A stretch of 40,017 nt of DNA, from contig CAJAVU010000110.1 in assembly GCA_903945495.1 (NCBI GenBank), positions 1 to 40,017 of the forward strand, given 5' to 3'. The position numbers were made by a program, and so were the translations under genes. A model generated the notes under the pieces. That model was not told the origin of the DNA. It was given only the letters and a program-made list of their open reading frames with translations, and ran no database searches. Below are positions 25,653 through 33,459 of this stretch, one piece after another (position 1 is the first letter of the stretch; each line of letters starts with the position of its first letter). The DNA is from an uncultured Flavobacteriales bacterium. GTDB taxonomy: Bacteria > Bacteroidota > Bacteroidia > Flavobacteriales_D > Crocinitomicaceae.

Positions 25653-26417
25653 TTAAAGATTGAATTTTTTCTTGAATCCGTCTAATCGCGAATTTGGCAC
25701 AAAGAAGAAATCACCTTCTTCAGCTTGTTTACCTGTTTCTTGGATAAATTTAAACTCTTTAATTCCGAATTGAGTGTATCCCAACGAAGTAAATAACTCC
25801 ATCATTTCAGGAAGATTTTTTTCTGCAATTTCAATTTGAACGTACGGCAAGTGTTTCTCAAGAATTGGTTTAATTTCTTTGAAAACATTCAATTCATAGC
25901 CTTCAATATCGCATTTGATGTAATCCAAACGATCTAAATCGGCCAACAATTCACTTCCTTTGACAATGGCAACGTCTTGTGTTGCGTGTAGTTTTTTCTC
26001 TTCTTCAGATTCAGCGATGTGCGGCAAACCTGTGCGAATCATTCCATTTGATTCAGGTAAAACCATCGTAATTGTTCCTTTCTCTGTTCCCAAAGCTACG
26101 TTGTACAAAGTAACGTGTGGAAACTTTTTCATGAAATAGGAAAGCGTTTCAAAGAAAATCGGAACTGGTTCAATAGATATTAATTTTCCCTTATTGGCAA
26201 GTCGTGCAAAGTTTTTAGAAAAGTAGCCCAAGTTAGCGCCGATGTCTAAAACAGAAAAGTTGGGTTCAATCAATTGCTTCACCATGTAGTGGTATTTGAA
26301 GCGTGCATCATTTTTCAGGAAACCGATTGAATATAAGAAGTAGAAACTTCTGTGCAATGTTTTAAGGTAAGCGCGTTGGCTTAACAATTTGAAAAGTAAT
26401 TTTTTTAAAGTTCCCAT
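25653..26417 (-). CDS. FkbM-family methyltransferase
   Basis: A 254-residue SAM-dependent methyltransferase. The FkbM domain covers about residues 50-225, with motif I FSVLDIGANLGYFSKNFARL, the acidic LISIEPVPIFFETL, the DYIKCDIEGYELNVFKEI block and a C-terminal VQIEIAEKN. FkbM-type enzymes O-methylate sugars or natural products; the substrate here is unknown. It is the first gene of a probable operon with the DUF2007 and DUF1272 genes. The N-terminal 40 residues are basic and not part of the catalytic fold. Confidence 0.87.
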   Translation of the reverse strand: MGTLKKLLFKLLSQRAYLKTLHRSFYFLYSIGFLKNDARFKYHYMVKQLIEPNFSVLDIGANLGYFSKNFARLANKGKLISIEPVPIFFETLSYFMKKFPHVTLYNVALGTEKGTITMVLPESNGMIRTGLPHIAESEEEKKLHATQDVAIVKGSELLADLDRLDYIKCDIEGYELNVFKEIKPILEKHLPYVQIEIAEKNLPEMMELFTSLGYTQFGIKEFKFIQETGKQAEEGDFFFVPNSRLDGFKKKFNL

Positions 26418-26504
26418 CTGTTGATCATCAATAAGAAAACGAAGTTAGTATTTTTTTAATGAGTTTGAATTCGAAACCTTGTGTTTAGCAAACATGAATT
26501 TCTT

Positions 26505-26512
26505 TATATTTG
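26505..26512 (+). promoter_or_regulatory. -7 box ahead of the structured RNA candidate
   Basis: TATATTTG is an exact TAnnTTTG match. Transcription would begin near 26517-26519, where the GC-richer block begins. Upstream TTG/TTT words at 479-486 are a weak -33. Confidence 0.45.
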
Positions 26513-26514
26513 TT

Positions 26515-26815
26515 GCAGAGGTACATCCACACGATTGGAGCAGTGACCTTATCCGTTTTTCGGAGCCCATGCAGATTCTCTTGAAGCTTAACATTTATGA
26601 CCATCAAGGAAGTCTCAGGCAGGCAATGGCGGGCTGCATCTCGATTTATCGAGAAGAGATTATATCAAACAGCAGATTACAGCGACTGTCGGCAACCTTA
26701 ACCGTGTTTTCTGAAGCTTCAGAAAACCCAACTGCATGGGTTTATTTTACATTTGAAAATTCGAAGATTCAACGATTCCTTGCCTTTAGGCAGACAGGGA
26801 ACATTAGATAACTCT
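26515..26815 (+). ncRNA. Candidate structured non-coding RNA of unknown type
   Basis: This is the only gap over 300 bases (26418-26991). The block is visibly richer in G and C than its surroundings. CCCATGCAG at 26566-26574 is exactly complementary to 26732-26740. Inside it TGAAGCTT at 26582-26589 pairs with 26714-26721, so a long arm can form over a 175-base span. Local hairpins include 26552-26564 (TCCG/CGGA), 26640-26654 (TCTCGA/TCGAGA), a perfect 22-base palindrome at 26706-26727 and 26781-26792 (TGCC/GGCA). A good -7 box precedes it. A 110-codon frame across it (26479-26811) lacks protein-like features. It does not show the signature motifs of RNase P RNA, tmRNA or SRP RNA. A divergent 6S RNA is possible but not shown. 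The strand is inferred from the promoter box. Confidence 0.4.
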
Positions 26816-26991
26816 AATAGTTAAAAAGTAAAATTCAACTATTTAAATTTTGCTCACGATTGAGTACTAGAAGGTACCGTAAATTATATTGCATTTCTTT
26901 TGAGTATTTTTTTTCAATGGTTGACAAATCTTTTATATCAATTGAAATTGACAAAAAATGCTGAGAAAATCCTGTTGGTTTTAAAATTGGA

Positions 26992-27345
26992 TTAGTCTAT
27001 CACTCCCAAGCTATCCAATTCTTCAACAGAAATAGTAGGAGGGAAGGCTCCTTTTTTAATTTTATCAATGGCAAAATTTGCAATTTTTTCAGCATCACTT
27101 TTTGAAGAAAAACCTCTGTTGCCTTGAATAGCTGGAATATTTTTTTGATCAATCATCAATTTTCCATCTTTCAGAATTTGGTAACCAAAACTCTGATCTG
27201 GATTTTCTGTAGTTATAACTTCGTATTTTTCCGAAGCTAAAGTTGTGTTTGTGTCACCGTTAATTTCATCCTCAGAAGATTTTGAAGGCTTTTCAGAACA
27301 CGCTACAACAAAGAGTATTACAAAACTGACAAAAAGATATCTCAT
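26992..27345 (-). CDS. DUF4907 lipoprotein, last gene of the Kelch operon
   Basis: A 117-residue lipoprotein. The signal peptide ends in the lipobox VVAC with Cys16, followed by a Ser/Glu-rich linker. The domain of about residues 40-115 (YEVITTENPDQSFGYQILKDGKLMIDQ ... GFSSKSDAEKIANFAIDKIKKGAFPPTISVEELDSLGVI) matches DUF4907, whose function is unknown. Its ATG overlaps the stop of the preceding Kelch gene by one base (TAATG), so translation is probably coupled. It may be the cell-envelope anchor or partner of the secreted Kelch proteins; this is inference from position alone. No clear terminator follows. Confidence 0.82.
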   Translation of the reverse strand: MRYLFVSFVILFVVACSEKPSKSSEDEINGDTNTTLASEKYEVITTENPDQSFGYQILKDGKLMIDQKNIPAIQGNRGFSSKSDAEKIANFAIDKIKKGAFPPTISVEELDSLGVID

Positions 27346-28562
27346 TATAATTTAATAATTTTTCCAGTTGAACTTGCGGTATGATCTGCATTTATCACTT
27401 TGTAAATATAGTTTCCTGGTGCCAATTTGTCAATTGAAAGTTTCAAATTATTATTAGATAAGTTAATATCAATTTGATCGGTAACGTTCGTTCCTGTCAA
27501 TGTATATAGTTGAATTGTTGACTGCGATAAGTGCGTTAAATCACCAGATATAACTACTTGATCAACAGATGGGTTTGGAAAGCAAGAAGTTGAAAACGTT
27601 TTTGAAACTTCATCCAAGCCAACAATGCCATAATACGCATAGAAATCGTCAAGGAACGTTCCGTTATATCCAGTTCCTAAATAGGCAATTCCATCAATTA
27701 CGAATGCTGTTGCATTTTTACGTGCAGGGCCTGTTAAATCAGTGCGCTGAACCCAAACATTCGCGAAGTAATTATATTCCCAAACATCCTTTTTATAGGT
27801 AAATGTATTGTCTTCACCTGTTGCAATGAATCCCGTTGGGAAAATTCCCCACGAAACAGCTCCAGCTCTTGGAGTTCCAGGGAAATTCGCTTTTTGAATC
27901 CATGAATCAGTCGATGGAACATACATCCAAAAATCGTTTTTTAAAACACCATCATCTCCAGTTCCAACATAACCTTCAGCGCCCATTGCGAAAGCAGTAG
28001 CTTGTCTTCTAGCTGTTCCAGCAAAGTCATTCAATTGCGTCCAAACATTTGTTGTTGGATCATATTTGTAAAAATCCTTTTTCAATCCAGTCGCATCTTG
28101 TCCACCACCAACATATGCAAATCCATCCACAGCGAATTGAAAAGCTTGACGACGCGCACTTCCAAGGAAATCTGCTTTTTGAGACCAAGCACCAGTTTCA
28201 GAATCATATTCCCATGTATCTTTGAAATACGGATTCGTTTGTCCTTGTCCTAAACAGATATATCCTTTTGTTCCTATTGAAAATGTAGAAGCTGAACCTC
28301 TGTCTAATCCATCAGCATTTGGTCCACCAATTGATTCTTCATCATCCCAATCGTTTTGAATAGGGTTGTATGAATACATTTTGCGTTTAAAGCTGTATTC
28401 GTCTAATCCACCAACGATGAAGCCTTGATTTTGCAGAACAAAAAATCCACACACAGATTTACCTGCTCCGTTGACAGAATCTTTTTGTTGCCAATAATCT
28501 TGTGAATATGACGCAAATGAAATTGCTGATAACGCGACGATTGTAGATAAAAGTTTTTTCAT
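27345..28562 (-). CDS. Six-unit Kelch T9SS protein (Kelch paralog 4)
   Basis: A 405-residue secreted beta-propeller protein. The signal peptide ends near SFASYSQ. Six Kelch-like units of about 46-52 residues span residues 20-315, each of the form [KAD]F.G..R..A.aF.ig..GY.GtG......DfweY.p....W.Q, e.g. the unit beginning KADFLGSARRQAFQFAV. The C-terminal about 85 residues (FSTSCFPNPSVDQVVISGDL ... LAPGNYIYKVINADHTASSTGKIIKL) are a type A T9SS sorting domain. Kelch propellers of this type usually bind proteins or glycans; no galactose-oxidase copper ligands are evident, so no enzyme activity is claimed. The start is 2 bases after the previous stop. Confidence 0.88.
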   Translation of the reverse strand: MKKLLSTIVALSAISFASYSQDYWQQKDSVNGAGKSVCGFFVLQNQGFIVGGLDEYSFKRKMYSYNPIQNDWDDEESIGGPNADGLDRGSASTFSIGTKGYICLGQGQTNPYFKDTWEYDSETGAWSQKADFLGSARRQAFQFAVDGFAYVGGGQDATGLKKDFYKYDPTTNVWTQLNDFAGTARRQATAFAMGAEGYVGTGDDGVLKNDFWMYVPSTDSWIQKANFPGTPRAGAVSWGIFPTGFIATGEDNTFTYKKDVWEYNYFANVWVQRTDLTGPARKNATAFVIDGIAYLGTGYNGTFLDDFYAYYGIVGLDEVSKTFSTSCFPNPSVDQVVISGDLTHLSQSTIQLYTLTGTNVTDQIDINLSNNNLKLSIDKLAPGNYIYKVINADHTASSTGKIIKL

Positions 28563-28564
28563 CC

Positions 28565-29791
28565 TTAATAAAGCATAAGTTGTTTAGTTCCTAACACTGA
28601 ACCATTTTGATCCACACAAGAAACGAAGTAAATTCCATTTGAAAAATCTGCTCGATTTAACACAATTGGTAGAAATCCATTGTATTTAATTGTTTCGATA
28701 CAACGTCCATCAGTTGTGTAAATTCGAAGGGTTTCAATGTTCTTCGAGTTGCTTTGAAGTTGGAATGAACCATTTGATGGATTTGGGAAAACGGAAAATT
28801 CAACTGTGTTCAATTGACCAATACCTGCCATTAATTCTTGTTTTGGTGTGTATTCATACATTGATGCTTTTTTACCAGAAATACCTTTTCCAGTTCCTAC
28901 ATATGCACGATTATTCACTACAAAAGAAACTGCATTCTTGCGTTCGCTTCCACCATAAGTTGCTCGAGAGAACCATTCATTTAATTCAGGTTTGTATTCC
29001 CATAAATCACTTAAAACACCACCATTTGATCCCAAACAAACAAAACCGCTTTCGCCAATCGAGAAGGTACAAGCGCCGCCGCGTTCCCAAGCTGGTAAAT
29101 CGGCAATTTGTGTCCATTCATTTGTTCCACCATTGTATTTCCAGAAATCTTTTTTAAACACATCTTGATTCGCTCCTAAACCTACATATCCAAAATAACC
29201 AACAGAAAAGGAGGCAAGTTGATAACGAACTCCACCAGGGAAATTGGTGCGTTGTGTCCATTCATCGATGCTCGGTTTATATTCCCAAAATTGATTTGTG
29301 TATGTATTAGGTCCTGTTTTACCACCACAGATATATCCCTTTGAATCGATGTTGAATCCAGTTGCAAAATAAATCCCCAAACCTCCTGACCCAGGGAAAT
29401 CTGCTTTTTGTGTCCATGTGTTTGTTATAGGATTGTATTCCCAAAAATCACTCAATTTTGTACCTAACATTGATTCATCATTGTCAATTCCAGTGCCAAC
29501 ATATCCTTTAGAATTAATTGCAAATCCAATTGCATCGCGACGAACAGATCCTGGTAAATTGGCTTTTTGTGTCCAAGTGTCATTTGCTGGATTGTATTGC
29601 CATAAATCATTCAATACTACCTCCGCAGAGTCAACGCCAGAACAGATGTATCCATAATCGCCAATAGCAAATGCTACAGCACGTTCTCTTTTTAATCCGG
29701 GGAAATCGGCTTTTTTTGTCCAGAAATTTTCGGTTTGACTTACCGCAACGATGGGAAGGATACCGATTAAAAGGATAATGAATTGCTTCAT
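28565..29791 (-). CDS. Six-unit Kelch T9SS protein (Kelch paralog 3)
   Basis: A 408-residue secreted protein. The signal peptide ends VAVSQ. Six Kelch-like units are easy to read between residues 20 and 320; their ends recur as W-T-Q (NDTWTQ, TNTWTQ, DEWTQ, NEWTQ, then NEWFS). The sorting domain starts at about 325 (VEFSVFPNPSNGSFQLQS ... GIYFVSCVDQNGSVLGTKQLMLY). This paralog is the most regular in unit length. It lies 2 bases after the stop of the preceding Kelch gene and 2 bases before the next, in a co-directional operon. The binding partner is unknown. Confidence 0.88.
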   Translation of the reverse strand: MKQFIILLIGILPIVAVSQTENFWTKKADFPGLKRERAVAFAIGDYGYICSGVDSAEVVLNDLWQYNPANDTWTQKANLPGSVRRDAIGFAINSKGYVGTGIDNDESMLGTKLSDFWEYNPITNTWTQKADFPGSGGLGIYFATGFNIDSKGYICGGKTGPNTYTNQFWEYKPSIDEWTQRTNFPGGVRYQLASFSVGYFGYVGLGANQDVFKKDFWKYNGGTNEWTQIADLPAWERGGACTFSIGESGFVCLGSNGGVLSDLWEYKPELNEWFSRATYGGSERKNAVSFVVNNRAYVGTGKGISGKKASMYEYTPKQELMAGIGQLNTVEFSVFPNPSNGSFQLQSNSKNIETLRIYTTDGRCIETIKYNGFLPIVLNRADFSNGIYFVSCVDQNGSVLGTKQLMLY

Positions 29792-29793
29792 AA

Positions 29794-30954
29794 TTAATTA
29801 TAAATAAGTTTACCAGTGTACACCGTTTTTTCTGATGTTGAAATCGTGTAGATGTACATTCCGTTGATTTTCGAATTGCGATTAAATTTCACCAATGGGG
29901 TTAGATTTGACTGTTCATCAATCAATTCTCCTTGTAGGTTGTAGATGGATAATTTGCAGTTTTCAAGTTTTGAATAATCAATGTTGTTAAATGCAAAAAT
30001 TACTTCGTCAGTAACTGGATTTGGATACACTTGAACTGTTGTTTCATCGAGTAGTAATTCATCTGTTCCAAGTGGATTGTAATTGAACTGCCAGAAATCA
30101 TTCATGTTAATACCATTTGTTCCTGTTCCAAAATACCCTTTTCCTTCAATTGAAAAAGCAACTGGAAAACGTCTTGAAGTTCCAGGAAACTCACCAATTA
30201 ACGTCCACGAATTGGAACCTGAATTAAATTCCCAAACTTGATCCGTAACAATTGATAAACCGCCGACATATCCGCATGTTACATAGCCTTTATCATTGAT
30301 TGCGAATGCAGAACTTCCATTTGAAGACAATCCTGGAAAGTTTGCCCGTTGAATCCATTCATTTTGAATTGGCTTAAATTCATAGAAGTTCACTCCTGAT
30401 TTCACGAAACCACTCCCTGAAGTCCCAAATGCTGAGCTCCAAGTACTAATCCCAACTGGACAATTTGCTTTCATCATCCACGTATTCGTTGTTGGATCGT
30501 ATTCAGCAATGCTATTTCCAGAAAGCACGTACCCCTTGTTTTGAACAGAAAAACCTTGAACATCACCTGGGCTGAACGGACAACTTGCGATACTTGTCCA
30601 TGCATTCGTAACGGGATTATAACAATAAAACTCTCCATTTAATGAAGAACCGCCACCAACATAACCACGAGTTTCTGTTCCCCAAGCTGTAACGCCATGA
30701 CCACTAACAGGAAAATCAGCTTTTTGTGTCCATGAATCCGATGCTGGATCATATTGCCACCAATCTTTGTAGGAAATATCAACTCCTGTACCATTGACAT
30801 GACCAGTTCCAATATAGCCCTTATTTCCAATAGCAATTCCAACAGCTCTGTGACGTCCAACACCGCCGAAACTTGCTTTTTGAAACCACGGTTGAGCCAA
30901 TGAGACAAGGTTTACAAAGCAAAACAATAAAAGTATATGTAGTTTTAATTTCAT
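29794..30954 (-). CDS. Six-unit Kelch T9SS protein (Kelch paralog 2)
   Basis: A 386-residue secreted protein. The signal peptide ends LVSLAQ. It has six Kelch-like units, but units 2 to 4 are shortened (about 40-44 residues, e.g. IASCPFSPGDVQGFSVQNKGYVLSGN), making this the most divergent of the four. The sorting domain begins near residue 310 (TTVQVYPNPVTDEVIFAFNN) and ends GMYIYTISTSEKTVYTGKLIYN. The ATG overlaps the stop of the preceding gene (TAATG), suggesting coupled translation. The shortened blades may alter the propeller's binding face. Confidence 0.87.
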   Translation of the reverse strand: MKLKLHILLLFCFVNLVSLAQPWFQKASFGGVGRHRAVGIAIGNKGYIGTGHVNGTGVDISYKDWWQYDPASDSWTQKADFPVSGHGVTAWGTETRGYVGGGSSLNGEFYCYNPVTNAWTSIASCPFSPGDVQGFSVQNKGYVLSGNSIAEYDPTTNTWMMKANCPVGISTWSSAFGTSGSGFVKSGVNFYEFKPIQNEWIQRANFPGLSSNGSSAFAINDKGYVTCGYVGGLSIVTDQVWEFNSGSNSWTLIGEFPGTSRRFPVAFSIEGKGYFGTGTNGINMNDFWQFNYNPLGTDELLLDETTVQVYPNPVTDEVIFAFNNIDYSKLENCKLSIYNLQGELIDEQSNLTPLVKFNRNSKINGMYIYTISTSEKTVYTGKLIYN

Positions 30955-32168
30955 TAATTGGCGATTATAAGTTGACCAGTTTTTATTGGGTAATGATCGG
31001 ATTCAATAGAGTAGAGGTAAATACCAGCTTTTATTAACTCTGTATCAACTTTTGTGGTATTTGAGGAGACATCCTTTTGAAAGATTTCCTTTCCGTCTAC
31101 TGAAGTTAATCGAATGTTTAATGTTGCTAATTCTTCTTCAGAGAGCTTATTTTTAAAATCAAAAATGCAATAATTAGAACATGGATTCGGGAAAATTGAA
31201 AACTCAAGATTTTCTATTTTTTGCTCAATTAGCGATAGGTTCCGATCAAACATCCAAAAATCTTTAAAGTTTGTTCCATTTGTACCCGTTCCAACATAAG
31301 CCCTATTTCCAATTGTTAAACCAACTAAATAGCGTCTTGCCGTACCAGCAAAATCGTCTATTTGCAACCATGATTCTGTTGTTGGGTTATATTCCCAAAA
31401 GTCTGAATAATTGTTTCCACTTGAATAATCGTCTCCTGTACCAATATATCCCTTACCATTTACGGCGAATCCACAAGCCTCTTGTCTTGTAACTGTCCCA
31501 ACTGTGGGTTTAGAAATCCATTGATTTGAAGCGGGATTGAATTGGAAAAAATCATTCGTAGAACCACCATTAGAATCTCCGGTTCCTAGATAACCAAAAT
31601 CTCCAATTGAAAATGCAACAGCTGAAGTTCTCGCAATTCCTGGGAAATTGGCACGAGCGATCCATTGATCTGTAATCGGATTGTATTCATAAAAATCTGT
31701 TGAATAACCTGAAGTTGTTTGGCCTGTTCCACAGTATCCTTTTCCACCAATTGAAAAAGAAACTGCTCCTCTTCTTGCTACGCCAGGTAAGTCCGCTTTT
31801 GGTGTCCAAACATTTATTAATGGATCATATTCATAAAAATGCTTTGAATAAGTTCCGTTTTCTAAACGACCCGTTCCAACATATGCTTTTAATCCAATAA
31901 CGAATCCAGTGGCATGAAAACATTTGCCTTCAGGATAATTGGCAATTTGTGACCATGCATTTGTTGCTGGATCATATTTCCAAAAATCTTCATATTCTAC
32001 GTCGACACCTGAATTGATATGACCTAAACCAATATAACCTTCGGTACCAATTGAAAAAGCAGTAGCACGATGGCGTGCGTCACCTCCAAAATCAAAACGT
32101 TGATACCATGGATTTGCGTTTGTTGTTAAACCAAACGCCAGGAAAAAGAACGAAACAAATAATTTCAT
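30954..32168 (-). CDS. Six-unit Kelch T9SS protein (Kelch paralog 1)
   Basis: A 404-residue secreted protein. The signal peptide ends GLTTNA. Six Kelch-like units occupy about residues 19-315 (e.g. KADLPGVARRGAVSFSIG, RANFPGIARTSAVAFSIG, IDDFAGTARRYLVGLTIG), close in pattern to the other three paralogs. The sorting domain follows (LEFSIFPNPCSNYCIFDFKN ... IKAGIYLYSIESDHYPIKTGQLIIAN). It is coupled to the upstream GEVED gene through a TAATG overlap and to the next Kelch gene in the same way. The first unit (NPWYQRFDFGGDARHRATAFSIGTEGYIG) is strikingly like that of paralog 2, so these two may be the most recent duplicates. Confidence 0.88.
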   Translation of the reverse strand: MKLFVSFFFLAFGLTTNANPWYQRFDFGGDARHRATAFSIGTEGYIGLGHINSGVDVEYEDFWKYDPATNAWSQIANYPEGKCFHATGFVIGLKAYVGTGRLENGTYSKHFYEYDPLINVWTPKADLPGVARRGAVSFSIGGKGYCGTGQTTSGYSTDFYEYNPITDQWIARANFPGIARTSAVAFSIGDFGYLGTGDSNGGSTNDFFQFNPASNQWISKPTVGTVTRQEACGFAVNGKGYIGTGDDYSSGNNYSDFWEYNPTTESWLQIDDFAGTARRYLVGLTIGNRAYVGTGTNGTNFKDFWMFDRNLSLIEQKIENLEFSIFPNPCSNYCIFDFKNKLSEEELATLNIRLTSVDGKEIFQKDVSSNTTKVDTELIKAGIYLYSIESDHYPIKTGQLIIAN

Positions 32169-33304
32169 TAGTTGATCATTAATTTTTTCGAAAATTGAAC
32201 TCCATCTTTGGTGAAAACAAGCGTGTATAAGCCATTTTCCAATTCACTAACTTGAATTTTTTCACCGTTAAAATCACGAATCATTTTTACGCTTTTTCCA
32301 GAAATATCGAACAATTCCACATTTCCTTCAAATCCTGTAATTGTTATGAAATCATTTGCAGGGTTTGGACTAACAACTATCTGATTATTATCAAGTTCAG
32401 TTTGCCCCAAATAATTAGCGTCAATGTTCAAGGTATATTCACCACTTTCATTTCCCCAACCCTCAACAATAATATAGCATAAGCCCAAGCCATCTGTGTT
32501 AAATGTTAATTCGGATGAAGTTCCACATGATTCTTCGTCATCATTGAAAGCAATGATATTACCAGAAGCATCAATAACGCTTAAGAACGTGTCGAATGTT
32601 GAACCACATAACGAAACGTTTACGCTTTGCATCAAAGGTGAAGGATTGAATTCGTAATAAATATCTGGAGAATTATAAACCAAATTTTGATTCGAGTAGC
32701 AGAATGAATTATCACGAATATCATTATAAGGTAATGATGTTACTGGAATGGCATCCGCAATTTCATCACCAAGATAGCCTGAGCAGTCAATACCGTTACC
32801 AATTGTAATTGAAAAATCCATAACTGATCCCCATGAGAAAGTGGCACAAGGATTCAATGGTAAAGTACCAGCTTCTTGCTGCGTTACCCGCATGCGAGTT
32901 GTGCCATTTTGAGCACCAGCAGGAACGGTGAAATTGAACGTTGAAAGCGGAGTAGGTGGAATCCCAGACCAAGTTCCAATAACTTCACTTGGGTCAAACG
33001 TTCCATTCTGATCGAAATCAATCCAAGCTGTTCCTGCACCATTGTAATTTCCACCACATGTGCTAAATTGAACATAGGCCGTGTAGGGAGAACCAGCATT
33101 CAAAGTAGTTCCTAAAGCAGTTAAATCTTGCAAACCAATTACACCCGGACAACCCGTATAATTAATTGACCCTGTTACTCCTGTAAGGGAAACTGATCCA
33201 ACATTGGAATCGATTGTGCTTGATGGGCCAACCGCTGTACAATATTGGGCCTGCGAAAATGATGCGATAAGCGCACCAAAGAAAAGTGTTGTTATTTTTT
33301 GCAT
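32168..33304 (-). CDS. GEVED/PPC-like T9SS protein, first gene of the Kelch operon
   Basis: A 378-residue secreted protein. The signal peptide ends SFSQAQ. Residues about 45-170 form a GEVED-type domain (GTAWIDFDQNGTFDPSEVIG, a Ca-binding-like Asp-rich loop, then TTRMRV and FSWGSVMDFSITIG). Residues about 180-295 (SPDIYYEFNPSPLMQSVNVSLCGSTFDTFLSVIDASGNIIAFNDDEESC ... GWGNESGEYTLNI) look like a pre-peptidase C-terminal (PPC) domain. A type A sorting domain closes it (VVSPNPANDFITITG ... GLYTLVFTKDGVQFSKKLMIN). Being first, it probably carries the operon promoter (TACATTCG at 33323-33330). It likely acts as an adhesion or carbohydrate-binding module; not proven. Confidence 0.85.
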   Translation of the reverse strand: MQKITTLFFGALIASFSQAQYCTAVGPSSTIDSNVGSVSLTGVTGSINYTGCPGVIGLQDLTALGTTLNAGSPYTAYVQFSTCGGNYNGAGTAWIDFDQNGTFDPSEVIGTWSGIPPTPLSTFNFTVPAGAQNGTTRMRVTQQEAGTLPLNPCATFSWGSVMDFSITIGNGIDCSGYLGDEIADAIPVTSLPYNDIRDNSFCYSNQNLVYNSPDIYYEFNPSPLMQSVNVSLCGSTFDTFLSVIDASGNIIAFNDDEESCGTSSELTFNTDGLGLCYIIVEGWGNESGEYTLNIDANYLGQTELDNNQIVVSPNPANDFITITGFEGNVELFDISGKSVKMIRDFNGEKIQVSELENGLYTLVFTKDGVQFSKKLMIN

Positions 33305-33322
33305 AGTAATAGTAACGTGATG

Positions 33323-33330
33323 CGAATGTA
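33323..33330 (-). promoter_or_regulatory. Possible -7 box of the Kelch operon
   Basis: The minus strand reads TACATTCG, one mismatch from TAnnTTTG, 19 bases from the ATG at 33304. The -33 element is weak. Confidence 0.35.
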
Positions 33331-33404
33331 AAGAAAATATTAACTATTTGTTAAAGTACGAGACGTTTAAAATTTATAAAAGGATGTATAAATGAAAAAA
33401 GAAT

Positions 33405-33438
33405 TAAAAAAAAAGCGATTGAAATAAATCAACCGCTC
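33405..33438 (-). terminator. Rho-independent terminator of the CotH/lamin-tail gene
   Basis: On the minus strand a 9-bp stem (33429-33437 with 33414-33422, one G-U pair), 6-base loop, then a T-run (33406-33414). It separates this gene from the Kelch operon. Confidence 0.85.
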
Positions 33439-33459
33439 TTTTCTTGTTAAGGCTATTGT

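Noticed and set aside
26479-26811. 110-codon open frame on the plus strand
   Set aside because: No domain, signal peptide or protein-like composition; it coincides with the base-paired block and is better explained as an RNA candidate.
26515-26815. RNase P RNA, tmRNA or SRP RNA
   Set aside because: The conserved P4 and GGAAAGUCC-type motifs, a CCA-ending acceptor stem with a tag frame, and the GGAAG/GCAGC SRP tip motif were looked for and not found.
28690-29157. 155-codon plus-strand frame within Kelch paralog 3
   Set aside because: It is antisense to a clear coding gene, rich in His, Cys and Leu as expected from a mirror of the repeat, and has no recognisable features.
27345-30954. Galactose oxidase activity of the Kelch proteins
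   Set aside because: The copper-ligand Tyr/Cys/His pattern could not be identified; only the propeller repeat is supported.
27345-32168. Repeated segments suggesting a CRISPR or tandem DNA repeat
   Set aside because: The periodicity comes from protein-level Kelch units with diverged DNA; there are no constant repeats with spacers.
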